This document shows, in pieces, positions 35,191 to 43,465 of a stretch of DNA of 64,000 nt. The stretch is from M3007 sp044347755 (GTDB taxonomy: Bacteria > Bacteroidota > Bacteroidia > Chitinophagales > Saprospiraceae): the NCBI GenBank assembly GCA_044347755.1, contig JBIKUE010000010.1:9216-73215 (forward strand), written 5' to 3'. Position numbers and translations under genes: made by a program. The notes beneath the pieces were generated by a model. It saw only the letters and a list, made by a program, of their open reading frames with translations, was not told where the DNA came from and searched no databases. Numbering within the stretch: position 1 is the first letter of the stretch; every line of letters begins with the position of its first letter.

Positions 35191-36642
35191 ATGTCACTGA
35201 TATTTATACTCGTTCCGCTCATCGCTTCTGCGATTTTGCTTTTGCTTCGTCCGGCAGGTTTATCCCGCCACCTGGCACTGGCAGCCTCCCTCGGTAATCT
35301 TGCAGCTACGGCCTATTGTGTTTGCTGTGATTATAGCCAGGGTATGAACTGTACCTTTTCCGTCCCCTGGGTGGCTTCTGCCGGTATTCATTTCAGCCTG
35401 GGGATGGATGGCATCACCCTGATAATGATTGTGCTGACCAACCTATTGGCGCCATTGATCATTTTGACCAGCTGGGAGCACAAGTTCGATAATGAGCCGC
35501 GTTACTACGGATTGGTCCTGATGATGCTTGCAGCGCTTAACGGCGTGTTTTTAGCTCAAGATGGCCTGGTGTTCTACATTTTTTATGAATTGGCACTGAT
35601 CCCCATTTACTTTATTTGTGCCATCTGGGGTGGCCAGGATCGCATCAAAGTAACGCTCAAGTTTTTTATATACACTTTTGTAGGGTCTCTTTTCATGCTG
35701 GTGGCACTTCTTTATGTGTATCTGCAAACCAATGTCAATGGCGGGCACTCTTTTGCATGGGCAGATCTGGTAGCCGTTCAGCTTGATCCAACTGCTGCGC
35801 ATTGGGTATTAGTTGGGTTTTTCCTGGCCTTTGCCGTAAAGATGCCAGTATTTCCTTTCCACACCTGGCAGCCCGACACCTACGTAACCTCACCCACCAC
35901 AGGCACCATGCTTCTTTCCGGCATTATGTTGAAAATGGGTGCTTATGGGGTTATTCGCTGGATGGTTCCACTGGCTCCCGAGGCCATGCATTTTGTGGAT
36001 CCTTTGTTTATTTCACTGGCGGTTATTGGAATTATTTATGCCAGCATTATTGCGGTTAAACAATCTGATATCAAACGTTTGGTGGCATATTCTTCCATTG
36101 CACACGTTGGATTGATTGCTGCGGGTATCATGGCATGGAATAAGCCTGGTGTTCAAGGTGGCATCATTCAAATGCTGAATCACGGTATCAATGTGGTGGG
36201 CCTCTTTTTTATTGTGGATTTGCTGGAACGTCGCCTTGGCACACGTTCTCTGGCTGATATGGGAGGTATTGCCAAATCGGCGCCTAAGTTCGCTACGTTG
36301 TTCATGATAATCGTACTGGGGTCAGTTGCCGTACCACTAACTAATGGCTTCCCAGGTGAGTTTTTGTTGTTAAATGGGGTTTGGACCTATAATTTCTGGT
36401 TGGGTGTTTTATCCGGCCTTACCATCATTTTTGGTGCCGTGTATATGCTGCGCGCCTATGGGTTGGTGGTATTTGGTGAAACCCGCCCTGAAACCGAGCG
36501 CTTTGAGGATGTCAATTCCCGGGAATTTTTGGTATTAGGTATTATCGCAGGGTTGGTTATTGTGCTGGGCTTTTTCCCACAAAGCATCCTTGGATTAACA
36601 GAGATCAGCGTAGACAGAATTCTTAGCGCTGTACAACTATAA
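35191..36642 (+). CDS. nuoM: NADH-quinone oxidoreductase subunit M
   Basis: A 483-residue antiporter-like proton-pumping subunit. Family motifs are FYIFYELALIPIYFICAIWGG, FPFHTWQPDTYVTSPTTGT and IKRLVAYSSIAHVG. About fourteen helices. It is followed 3 bases later by an S4-domain gene. Confidence 0.97.
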   Translation: MSLIFILVPLIASAILLLLRPAGLSRHLALAASLGNLAATAYCVCCDYSQGMNCTFSVPWVASAGIHFSLGMDGITLIMIVLTNLLAPLIILTSWEHKFDNEPRYYGLVLMMLAALNGVFLAQDGLVFYIFYELALIPIYFICAIWGGQDRIKVTLKFFIYTFVGSLFMLVALLYVYLQTNVNGGHSFAWADLVAVQLDPTAAHWVLVGFFLAFAVKMPVFPFHTWQPDTYVTSPTTGTMLLSGIMLKMGAYGVIRWMVPLAPEAMHFVDPLFISLAVIGIIYASIIAVKQSDIKRLVAYSSIAHVGLIAAGIMAWNKPGVQGGIIQMLNHGINVVGLFFIVDLLERRLGTRSLADMGGIAKSAPKFATLFMIIVLGSVAVPLTNGFPGEFLLLNGVWTYNFWLGVLSGLTIIFGAVYMLRAYGLVVFGETRPETERFEDVNSREFLVLGIIAGLVIVLGFFPQSILGLTEISVDRILSAVQL

Positions 36643-36645
36643 ACC

Positions 36646-36855
36646 ATGACATTCTCTTTGCGTGAACACGACCATATTCCACTCAATAACCTACTCAAAG
36701 TGTTAAACCTGGTAGAAACGGGTGGCGAAGCAAATCTGTGCATTACGGATGGAGAAGTGAAAGTGAATGGCCAGAAGGAAACCCAAAAGCGAAAGAAACT
36801 ACGTTCCGGAGACCTCGTTGAGTTTCGGAATAACACGATAGCAATAACAGAATAG
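36646..36855 (+). CDS. S4-domain RNA-binding protein between nuoM and nuoN
   Basis: A 69-residue protein consisting of a single S4 domain: LNNLLKVLNLVETGGEAN, then ITDGEVKVNGQKETQKRKKL and RSGDLVEF. It resembles the small E. coli YbcJ/RlbA-type proteins, which bind structured RNA. It starts 3 bases after the nuoM stop, so it is translated from the nuo mRNA. It has no complex I role known to me; a link to ribosome assembly is family-level inference. Confidence 0.85.
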   Translation: MTFSLREHDHIPLNNLLKVLNLVETGGEANLCITDGEVKVNGQKETQKRKKLRSGDLVEFRNNTIAITE

Positions 36856-36880
36856 CCCCAAAAACAAATCAGTACTGAAG

Positions 36881-38269
36881 ATGACCGCACTACTAATACT
36901 CTTTTTAACGGCCATTGCCGTCATGTTTGCCGGCTTGAAAAATCGCTCGCTGCTGCAACCTTTGTCACTCATTGGCACCTTACTGGCACTTGGGGCCACC
37001 GGATATGATTTGTTGGGGCCGGGCTTCGGCTGGGGTATGGAGTACGCCTCCATGTTCCGTTTTATGCCGTTTGCGCATGCCTTTACCGGAGTGGCCATCC
37101 TGGCAACGGTATTGATCATTGCGCTTTCGGGATGGGGATTCCGTCATTTGAACTCAACCCTGGGCGACCACTATGGCCTGATTCTATTCAGTTTATGCGG
37201 TGCTCTTGTATTGTTTTCCTTTACCAACCTCACGATGCTCTTTCTGGGCATTGAGATATTGAGCATTCCATTGTATGTATTGGCTGGAAGTCGGAGAGAC
37301 GATCCGGCAGGTAATGAAGCTGCGCTCAAGTATTTCCTGATGGGCTCCTTTGCTACGGGTATTTTGTTGTTCGGAATGACATTGGTATACGGCGCCACAG
37401 CAAGTTTTGATCTCGCTACCATCAGCCGTGTGATCGGGAATGGAGACCAGATGCCGGGTATGTTGAAGGTGGGCATTTTGATCCTGATCATGGGACTCAG
37501 TTTTAAAGTATCTGCCGTTCCTTTTCACTTTTGGGCTCCGGATGTATACCAGGGTAGCCCTAATTTGGTAACGGCCTTCATGGCTACTGTAGTTAAAACA
37601 GCAGGTTTTGCGGCATTTTACCGGTTGTTTGCCATTGCATTCCCGGGCGCTGAAGGGTTCTGGAGTGTACCTGTGGCTTTAGTGGCGGCCCTTACCATGA
37701 CCGTAGCTAACGTGACGGCCATTTTCCAGGAGGACTTCAAAAGAATGATGGCTTATTCCAGCATTTCACATGCAGGTTACCTGTTACTGGCTGTACTTGC
37801 CATTGGAACCGAGGGTGCAGACCAGGCGCTTTTGTTTTACTCATTGACCTACTCCCTGGCTACCATTTGTGCCTTTGGTGCATTCATCGTAGTAGCGGAA
37901 CAAACTGGTAAAAGCACCTTTGATGCGTTTAATGGTTTAAGCAAAAAGCAGCCTCTGATGGCTGCAGTACTGACTTTATCTATGCTTTCTTTGGCCGGTA
38001 TTCCACCACTCGCCGGCTTTTTTGGCAAATACTTCCTCTTTACCGCAGCATTTGCCAAATATCCATGGCTAATTGTTCTGGCGGTAATCAACTCAGCCAT
38101 TTCCATTTACTATTATTTCAAAATAGTGATCGCCATGTACTTCAGTCGGGAAGACGCCCCGGATACCGGGGTGGAGATGCCGGCTGGGGTTCGTTGGGCG
38201 GTATTACTAGGACTTGCACTCATAGCCTGGCTAACCTTGGCGCCAGGAAGTGTATATGGGTTGATTTGA
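36881..38269 (+). CDS. nuoN: NADH-quinone oxidoreductase subunit N
   Basis: A 462-residue antiporter-like proton-pumping subunit. FLGIEILSIPLYVLAGSRR, FHFWAPDVYQGSPNLVTAFM and FKRMMAYSSISHAGYLL are the family signatures. It is the last gene of the nuo locus; the 135 bases downstream hold a long inverted repeat rather than a standard terminator. Confidence 0.97.
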   Translation: MTALLILFLTAIAVMFAGLKNRSLLQPLSLIGTLLALGATGYDLLGPGFGWGMEYASMFRFMPFAHAFTGVAILATVLIIALSGWGFRHLNSTLGDHYGLILFSLCGALVLFSFTNLTMLFLGIEILSIPLYVLAGSRRDDPAGNEAALKYFLMGSFATGILLFGMTLVYGATASFDLATISRVIGNGDQMPGMLKVGILILIMGLSFKVSAVPFHFWAPDVYQGSPNLVTAFMATVVKTAGFAAFYRLFAIAFPGAEGFWSVPVALVAALTMTVANVTAIFQEDFKRMMAYSSISHAGYLLLAVLAIGTEGADQALLFYSLTYSLATICAFGAFIVVAEQTGKSTFDAFNGLSKKQPLMAAVLTLSMLSLAGIPPLAGFFGKYFLFTAAFAKYPWLIVLAVINSAISIYYYFKIVIAMYFSREDAPDTGVEMPAGVRWAVLLGLALIAWLTLAPGSVYGLI

Positions 38270-38323
38270 TTTAGCACAACGACTCAATATAACTTGTAGT
38301 GCTTCACCTTTCAGGAAAGATTT

Positions 38324-38393
38324 GTTGAACCACAAAGTCACAAAGGACACAAAATGCCTTTTTTTTGTGTCCTTTGTGACTTTGTGGTTCAAC
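38324..38393. repeat. 31-bp perfect inverted repeat
   Basis: The left arm 38324-38354 begins GTTGAACCACAAAGTCAC. The right arm 38363-38393 is its exact reverse complement, around an 8-base loop. The A/T runs are at the loop, not after the stem, so it does not fit a rho-independent terminator. It lies between nuoN and the lipoprotein gene at 38405. Confidence 0.85.
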
Positions 38394-38404
38394 TATAATT
38401 ACAA

Positions 38405-39574
38405 ATGAAAAAAGTATCTTTCCTAATTACGCTGGCCTTTTGTGCCTGGCATTGCAGTCAAACACCAGAAGCGCCACTCCCAACACCTACCCCTACCCCT
38501 CCCCCGCCCTCTCCCAAACCTGAGGTCTATTGGTATTTCCTGAATGTCGACAAGCTCAACCTTCGGGATCAGCCTAACAAGCAGGGAGCGGTCATTGCCC
38601 AATTGGCTGAAGGGGATTTCGTATCAGGTAATGGCGAAATTTCTGCCAATAAGGAGGAAGTAACCCTGCGGAATATTCCGTTTAATGAACCCTATTTCAA
38701 GGTCAAAACCACGGCCAATCCGCCTCAGGAAGGCTGGGTATTCAGCGCTGCTCTGGTACCTGTATATGCAGGCGCCACAGCCACCAGTCCGGATATTGGA
38801 AAGCTGTCTGCGTTCAGCCGATTTCTCACCACCCTGGATCCTAAAAAACTGGAAAACGGCAAAAAAGCCTGGGATGATGTCCGGCAAAACTTTTCGAATG
38901 TGCAGGGTGTCAATGCCGATGGCGTCTTTATTCTGCTGGAACGTTTCCTTTTCCACATGGAAACCGATGGGGATTATTATACCCTGACAGAAAAAGTGCC
39001 CTTCAGCACCGAAGAATACGAGGCTATTAACGCAGACAAATTCAATATGAGCAAATACCCAACCACCCAAAAGCTGGCAGCAAACGGCTTCCGGCTGGCT
39101 ACTGGCGAAGGCATGGTATTTCCGGTAGTGGATTGGGTAAAGCTGACTGACTTCTTTGCCACCAAGGTTACTCCTGCCATGAAAAGCTACATGGAGCAGA
39201 CCACCAAAGAGTTACTTCAACCTATGATGGACGATGGAGGCATACTTCTCCCTCTGGAAGAAGTGGCAGACCGGGCTGTTTGGTGGGAGAAATTCAATCA
39301 GATGCACCCCTTCTTTGTACGGCGGGAAGAAACACAAAACCATGCCAAGTGGCTTGAATTGATGATCGTCTGTGGCGCTGATAACACGCCTGTGTTTGAT
39401 TACGAGGATAAAGTTTTGCCTGAATACCAAAAAGTCTGGGCATACATCAAAGAAAAATACGCAGGAACCAACCTGGAAAAATCCGTCAGGGCTATGTCAG
39501 ACCTAATCGCATCAGAAGGCGGTAAATGCACTAAAAAGGTAGAGCAATACCGGGAAAAGTTGGTGAATCAGTGA
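38405..39574 (+). CDS. Lipoprotein with SH3-like domain
   Basis: A 389-residue exported protein. The signal peptide ends at Cys 17 (CAWHC). A proline-rich linker (about 23-39) follows, then a bacterial SH3 domain (about 42-120) with LNVDKLNLRDQPNKQGAVIAQ and EGWVFSAALVPV. The long remainder is alpha/beta with no family I recognise. Each end is flanked by a long inverted repeat. The 38324 repeat ends 11 bases before the start, and the 39589 repeat begins 14 bases after the stop. Confidence 0.7.
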   Translation: MKKVSFLITLAFCAWHCSQTPEAPLPTPTPTPPPPSPKPEVYWYFLNVDKLNLRDQPNKQGAVIAQLAEGDFVSGNGEISANKEEVTLRNIPFNEPYFKVKTTANPPQEGWVFSAALVPVYAGATATSPDIGKLSAFSRFLTTLDPKKLENGKKAWDDVRQNFSNVQGVNADGVFILLERFLFHMETDGDYYTLTEKVPFSTEEYEAINADKFNMSKYPTTQKLAANGFRLATGEGMVFPVVDWVKLTDFFATKVTPAMKSYMEQTTKELLQPMMDDGGILLPLEEVADRAVWWEKFNQMHPFFVRREETQNHAKWLELMIVCGADNTPVFDYEDKVLPEYQKVWAYIKEKYAGTNLEKSVRAMSDLIASEGGKCTKKVEQYREKLVNQ

Positions 39575-39588
39575 GGTTGAGTGCGCAG

Positions 39589-39650
39589 TTTTTTTACCGC
39601 AGAGGCGCAGAGAATGCTATTCGAATCTCTCCGCCTCTGCGGTAAAAAAA
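39589..39650. repeat. 25-bp inverted repeat after the lipoprotein gene
   Basis: The left arm 39589-39613 begins TTTTTTTACCGCAGAGGCG. The right arm 39626-39650 is its reverse complement with one mismatch, around a 12-base loop. The T run precedes and the A run follows the stem, the wrong order for a terminator on either strand. The stop codon of hemH begins 2 bases later. Confidence 0.8.
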
Positions 39651-39651
39651 A

Positions 39652-40662
39652 CTACTTTAGTTTCTCAGCCAAAGCAGCTGCCCAGGCAGGTGAATCGTTT
39701 AGGCTGGGAACCAAATCCAGGGTCTCGCCACCCCATTTATGGAAATCCTCCAGGTATTCCTCTCCAATTTCAATAGTTGTCTCCAAACAATCTGCAGTAA
39801 AAGCCGGACAAAATACCAGTATCCGTTTGGCGCCTTGTTTGGCTAGTGCTTCAATTTCACGAATGGTATAGGGTTGCGTCCAGGGGTCGCTACCCAAACG
39901 GCTTTGGAAACAAACGGTATACTGATCTTCCTTTAATTTCAATTGTTCAGCAATGGCCTGGGTGGTGGCGTAACATTGCGCAGAATAGCAAAACTGATTG
40001 GTTGGCGTAAGCGTTTTGCAACAATCCTGTTTTTGCAGGCAGTGGTTGAAAGCATCCCCTTTGCGGAGCTGACGTTGGGGCAATCCGTGATAACTGAACA
40101 GCACATGATCATAGGAACTCATGTCGAATTGCCGGGCATTTGCTACGAACAAATCAATCATGGGTTTCCAGGTTGGATAGGAGCTAATAAAGGCTACTTC
40201 TGGAATGATCTGTTGCCGGCTTAAAAGCCTCATGACTTCCTCATGTACAGAGCCAACTGTTGCACTGGCATATTGCGGGAACAGGCTAAACACCTTGATT
40301 TTCTGTACTTTAGCCTGCATTAATTTATTCAAAGCAGATTCCAGAGAAGGGTTTTGGTAGCGCATAGCCAATTCGACCTGATATTCAGCCCCCAAGAGGT
40401 TCTGGATTTGTTTGGCTAAACTTTCACCATAAAATTTCAAGGGGGAACCCTGTTCTGTCCAAAGCTCCTTGTACGCTTTCGCAGATTTTCCTGATCGGAA
40501 TGGCGCAATGATCCCACGTACCAACAAATTTCTGGCAATGGGGTTAATATCAATAACCCTTGCATCCAGCAAAAATTGTTGGAGATACCGGTAAACAGCA
40601 CCTCGCGTTGGGGCATCAGGAGTGCCAAGATTAACCAGAAGAATACCTGTTTTTTGTTCCAT
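39652..40662 (-). CDS. hemH: Ferrochelatase
   Basis: A 336-residue enzyme that inserts iron into protoporphyrin IX in the last step of haem synthesis. The start GILLVNLGTPDAPT, the catalytic His in FSYHGLPQRQL and the Glu segment FTADCLETTIEIGEE are diagnostic. Length matches bacterial enzymes. It is transcribed toward the SH3 lipoprotein gene, with an inverted repeat between them. Confidence 0.97.
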   Translation of the reverse strand: MEQKTGILLVNLGTPDAPTRGAVYRYLQQFLLDARVIDINPIARNLLVRGIIAPFRSGKSAKAYKELWTEQGSPLKFYGESLAKQIQNLLGAEYQVELAMRYQNPSLESALNKLMQAKVQKIKVFSLFPQYASATVGSVHEEVMRLLSRQQIIPEVAFISSYPTWKPMIDLFVANARQFDMSSYDHVLFSYHGLPQRQLRKGDAFNHCLQKQDCCKTLTPTNQFCYSAQCYATTQAIAEQLKLKEDQYTVCFQSRLGSDPWTQPYTIREIEALAKQGAKRILVFCPAFTADCLETTIEIGEEYLEDFHKWGGETLDLVPSLNDSPAWAAALAEKLK

Positions 40663-40689
40663 ATCCGGAATAATGAAGCTATGTTAAGA

Positions 40690-40723
40690 AGAAAGCCGCA
40701 GGGACATTGCCCTGCGGCTTTCT
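40690..40723 (-). terminator. Hairpin between the DUF6580 gene and hemH
   Basis: Perfect 14-bp arms (40690-40703 and 40710-40723) enclose a 6-base loop. On the minus strand the stem ends in CTTTCTTCTT, a weak T tract. It could terminate or attenuate the DUF6580 transcript before hemH. Confidence 0.55.
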
Positions 40724-40765
40724 AAGCACCGCTTAAACCATGGTCACGCAAAATCGTTGTCAGGT

Positions 40766-41302
40766 TTATGCAATAATTTCTTGTTTTTTGCTGAACCAGG
40801 CATAGGCTCCAAATAACAGGCCAGAGAAAACCAAATCGCCCATCAGTGTATTTCCGAAAAATGGTAGTCCGGCTGTATAACATGCCATTAAACCAGCCAA
40901 GGTTTTGGCATAAATCCCAGATTCCATCCAAACGCTGAAATTAGATACCAGGAAAAATACCATTGAAGCAGATAAGCTGGCTCCCAAAACGCGCAGCACT
41001 GAAATCTTCCGGGCAAGCCAACCGAAACCAGAGACCATAACCAGTGCAAACGAAAGATAAATCCAACCAGAGGTGATCCAAACAAACTGCCCCTGATACA
41101 TTTCTGCATAGATCACATTATTGATCACCAGATCAGAAAGAAACAAGGCAATAAACGGCACCAGTAACATCAGATACTGTCTCCCAAAATAGGCAGCACC
41201 AAATAGTGCAATGGCTCCAAGTGGCGTAAAATTATGAGGGTGCGGCAGCAAACGGGTCAGTGTTGCGAGGGCTATGAGGGCAATGGCAAGACGTTGATTC
41301 AT
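40766..41302 (-). CDS. DUF6580 membrane protein
   Basis: A 178-residue polytopic protein with about five helices. The start MNQRLAIALIALATLTRLLPHPHNFTP (split here: MNQRLAIALIALATL, then TRLLPHPHNFTP) and FGAAYFGRQ match DUF6580, a family suggested to be a substrate-binding (S) component-like transporter. ATG 41302 is preferred to the upstream 41398 because it gives a hydrophobic N-terminus. The transported substrate is unknown, and no ATPase is adjacent. Confidence 0.75.
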   Translation of the reverse strand: MNQRLAIALIALATLTRLLPHPHNFTPLGAIALFGAAYFGRQYLMLLVPFIALFLSDLVINNVIYAEMYQGQFVWITSGWIYLSFALVMVSGFGWLARKISVLRVLGASLSASMVFFLVSNFSVWMESGIYAKTLAGLMACYTAGLPFFGNTLMGDLVFSGLLFGAYAWFSKKQEIIA

Positions 41303-41410
41303 AAACTTGGGCGTCCTGAAATAAAATGAATAATAGTAAGTTATGCAGGACGGCACAAAGATAGAACGAACACCGTTCCGTAAGTGCCGTTTTTCCAAAA
41401 TTCCGCTTTG

Positions 41411-41418
41411 TAAATTTG
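41411..41418 (+). promoter_or_regulatory. Candidate -7 box for the M1 peptidase gene
   Basis: TAAATTTG lies 71 bases before ATG 41490. The 188-base intergenic region between the divergent DUF6580 gene and the peptidase otherwise shows nothing distinctive. Confidence 0.3.
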
Positions 41419-41489
41419 AGGTGCTGTATCATTGCACTCATTCCAGGACCAAAAAAAAGCCTAAAATTGTTCGAATAAAGTCATTCATC

Positions 41490-43355
41490 ATGCCCAATAT
41501 GCAAAAAAAACTTTCAGTTCTGATCCTTTTTACCCTTGGCTTACTTTCCGGATTAAAAGCCCAATACTGGCAACAACGGGTTGATTATCAAATCAATGTA
41601 GATATGGATGTCAACAAACACCAATATAAGGGCAACATGCGTCTTGCTTATACAAACAACAGCCCCGACACCCTGGATAAAGCTTTTTGGCACTTATATT
41701 TCAATGCCTTTCAGCCAGGCAGTATGATGGACGTGCGCTCCAGAAGTATTGCTGACCCGGATTCCCGTGTTGCCGACCGTATTTTCAAACTCAAGCCTGA
41801 AGAACAAGGCTGGATGAAAATCAAAGCCCTTCAGCAAAATGGTAAACCTACCTTATTCAAGCATAGTGAAACCATTCTGGAGGTCACCCTGGCCGAACCA
41901 ATTCTCCCGGGAGCTACTACTGTGTTTGAAGTGACCTGGGATGCACAAGTGCCCTTGCAGGTACGTCGTAATGGACGCGACAGCAAGGAAGGTATTGACT
42001 ACTCCATGGCGCAATGGTACCCCAAACTATGTGAATATGATCCATTGGGATGGCACGCCAACCCATATATCGCCCGGGAATTCTACGGTGTTTGGGGCGA
42101 TTTTGACGTTAAAATCAGCATAGATAAAAATTACGTGGTTGCGGCTGGCGGATATCTGCAAAACCCACAGGAAGTTGGTTATGGCTATGAAGCGAAGGGG
42201 TCTCCATTAATACTTCCTTCCGGGGATAAACTGCTCTGGCACTTCAAAACACCGAACGTACATGACTTTTGCTGGGCTGCCGACCGTGATTACACCCAAA
42301 CCTCTATTGTAGCTGATGATGGTTCCATCATGCGCTTTTTCTGGCAACAAGGAAAAGGATATGACGATCAATGGAGCAAACTTCCTGGGATCATGAATCG
42401 CGCCCGAACCATCATGAACGAACATTTTGGCAAATATCCCTATCGCGAATATTGCTTTATTCAAGGAGGAGATGGAGGAATGGAATATCCGCTGGCTACC
42501 CTGATAACCGGTAACCGCGGGTTAAATTCACTGGTTGGTGTGTCGGTTCACGAACAATTACATTCCTGGTATCAGATGGTACTGGGCAGCAATGAAAGTT
42601 TATATGGCTGGATGGATGAAGGGTTTACTTCCTATGCTGAAGACATTGTGATGAATGAATTGGCCCGGGAGGGTTTGTTGCCGGGGAAAAAGGCAGAAGA
42701 AAACCCGTTTTTGGGGGCTATTTCCGGCTATACTGCACTTGCTACCAGCGGTGTAGAAGAGCCACTTTCAACACATGCGGACCATTATCACACCAATTAT
42801 GGATATGGTGTTGCCTCCTATGTAAAAGGTGCAGTATATCTGATACAAATGGAGTATATCATTGGTAAACAAGCTTTTGAAAAAGGTTTGTTGCGTTATT
42901 TCCATACCTGGAAATTCAAACATCCGGATGCTAATGCCGTAACCCGATGCTTTGAAAGGGAAAGTGGTCTGGAACTGGAATGGTTTAAAGAAGACTGGAT
43001 GAACACCCTGAACACGATTGATTATGCCGTAAAATCAGTCGAGAAAGAGGATCGGAAAAACACCAAAGTAGTCATTGAACGGATTGGGCGTATGGCTATG
43101 CCGCTGGACATCGTGGTAACCTACACTAATGGGGATCAGGAAATTTTTTACGCGCCGCTTGAAAGCATGCGTGGTGAAAAATCTGCAGAAGGCAATACAG
43201 CCCGAACCATTCTTCCTGACCATCGTTGGGTGGATTTAACCTATGAGTTTGAGATCCCTGAAAAAGTGAAAAAAGTAGCCCGTGTAGCCATTGATCCGAG
43301 CCAAAGGATGGCTGATATCAACATGGAGAATAACTTCTGGGAGAAAAAGGATTAA
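41490..43355 (+). CDS. M1-family metallopeptidase
   Basis: A 621-residue secreted zinc peptidase. The signal peptide covers about residues 1-24 (ending LKAQ). The exopeptidase signature is GGMEYP, and the zinc motif is H354-E355-Q-L-H358 with Glu 377, the expected HExxH-x18-E. A beta-sandwich N-terminal domain precedes the catalytic domain. The conserved WYPKLCEYDPLGWH segment is shared with the larger M1 protein at 59962. ATG 41490 gives a proper signal peptide; the frame is open upstream to 41343. It is followed by a strong terminator. Confidence 0.93.
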   Translation: MPNMQKKLSVLILFTLGLLSGLKAQYWQQRVDYQINVDMDVNKHQYKGNMRLAYTNNSPDTLDKAFWHLYFNAFQPGSMMDVRSRSIADPDSRVADRIFKLKPEEQGWMKIKALQQNGKPTLFKHSETILEVTLAEPILPGATTVFEVTWDAQVPLQVRRNGRDSKEGIDYSMAQWYPKLCEYDPLGWHANPYIAREFYGVWGDFDVKISIDKNYVVAAGGYLQNPQEVGYGYEAKGSPLILPSGDKLLWHFKTPNVHDFCWAADRDYTQTSIVADDGSIMRFFWQQGKGYDDQWSKLPGIMNRARTIMNEHFGKYPYREYCFIQGGDGGMEYPLATLITGNRGLNSLVGVSVHEQLHSWYQMVLGSNESLYGWMDEGFTSYAEDIVMNELAREGLLPGKKAEENPFLGAISGYTALATSGVEEPLSTHADHYHTNYGYGVASYVKGAVYLIQMEYIIGKQAFEKGLLRYFHTWKFKHPDANAVTRCFERESGLELEWFKEDWMNTLNTIDYAVKSVEKEDRKNTKVVIERIGRMAMPLDIVVTYTNGDQEIFYAPLESMRGEKSAEGNTARTILPDHRWVDLTYEFEIPEKVKKVARVAIDPSQRMADINMENNFWEKKD

Positions 43356-43375
43356 TTCTATATTAGATTCATAAA

Positions 43376-43419
43376 GGGCTTCCGGGGCATTGAATCCCGG
43401 AAGCCCTTTGTTTTTTTTT
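43376..43419 (+). terminator. Terminator after the M1 peptidase
   Basis: GGGCTTCCGGG (43376-43386) pairs with CCCGGAAGCCC (43396-43406). It is followed by TTTG and a run of nine T. This is a standard strong intrinsic terminator. Confidence 0.92.
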
Positions 43420-43447
43420 GAATTTACCCGATTTTTGCTCATCTTTG
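43418..43447 (+). promoter_or_regulatory. Promoter for the Rel/SpoT gene
   Basis: TTG 43418-43420, 19 bases, then CATCTTTG (43440-43447), one base from TAnnTTTG. The -33 TTG is the end of the preceding terminator's T run. Confidence 0.5.
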
Positions 43448-43465
43448 TAGCAAGAGTAGTAAATT

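Larger units (their letters stand above)
22504..38269 (+). other. Respiratory complex I (nuo) locus with five inserted genes
   Basis: All thirteen nuo genes A-N (B, C and D separate) lie on the plus strand in canonical order, mostly with gaps under 70 bases. The exceptions are E-F and H-I (109 bases), plus the gaps that hold other genes: E / SH3 lipoprotein, DUF2750, DUF2750 / F; G / esterase / H; M / S4 / N. No terminator-like hairpin with a T run was seen inside, so transcription through the whole locus is plausible. The final gene is followed by a 31-bp inverted repeat at 38324. Confidence 0.85.

Noticed and set aside
38324..38393. Long hairpin considered as the nuo operon terminator
   Set aside because: The T run is at the loop, not after the stem, and the stem is far longer than usual, so it was listed as a repeat.
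39589..39650. Hairpin considered as a shared terminator for the lipoprotein and hemH genes
   Set aside because: T run precedes and A run follows the stem, the opposite of the order needed for rho-independent termination on either strand.
42549..42563. Possible broken zinc motif in the 621-residue M1 peptidase (HEQLH)
   Set aside because: HEQLH fits HExxH, and the third ligand Glu lies exactly 19 residues later, so the site is intact.
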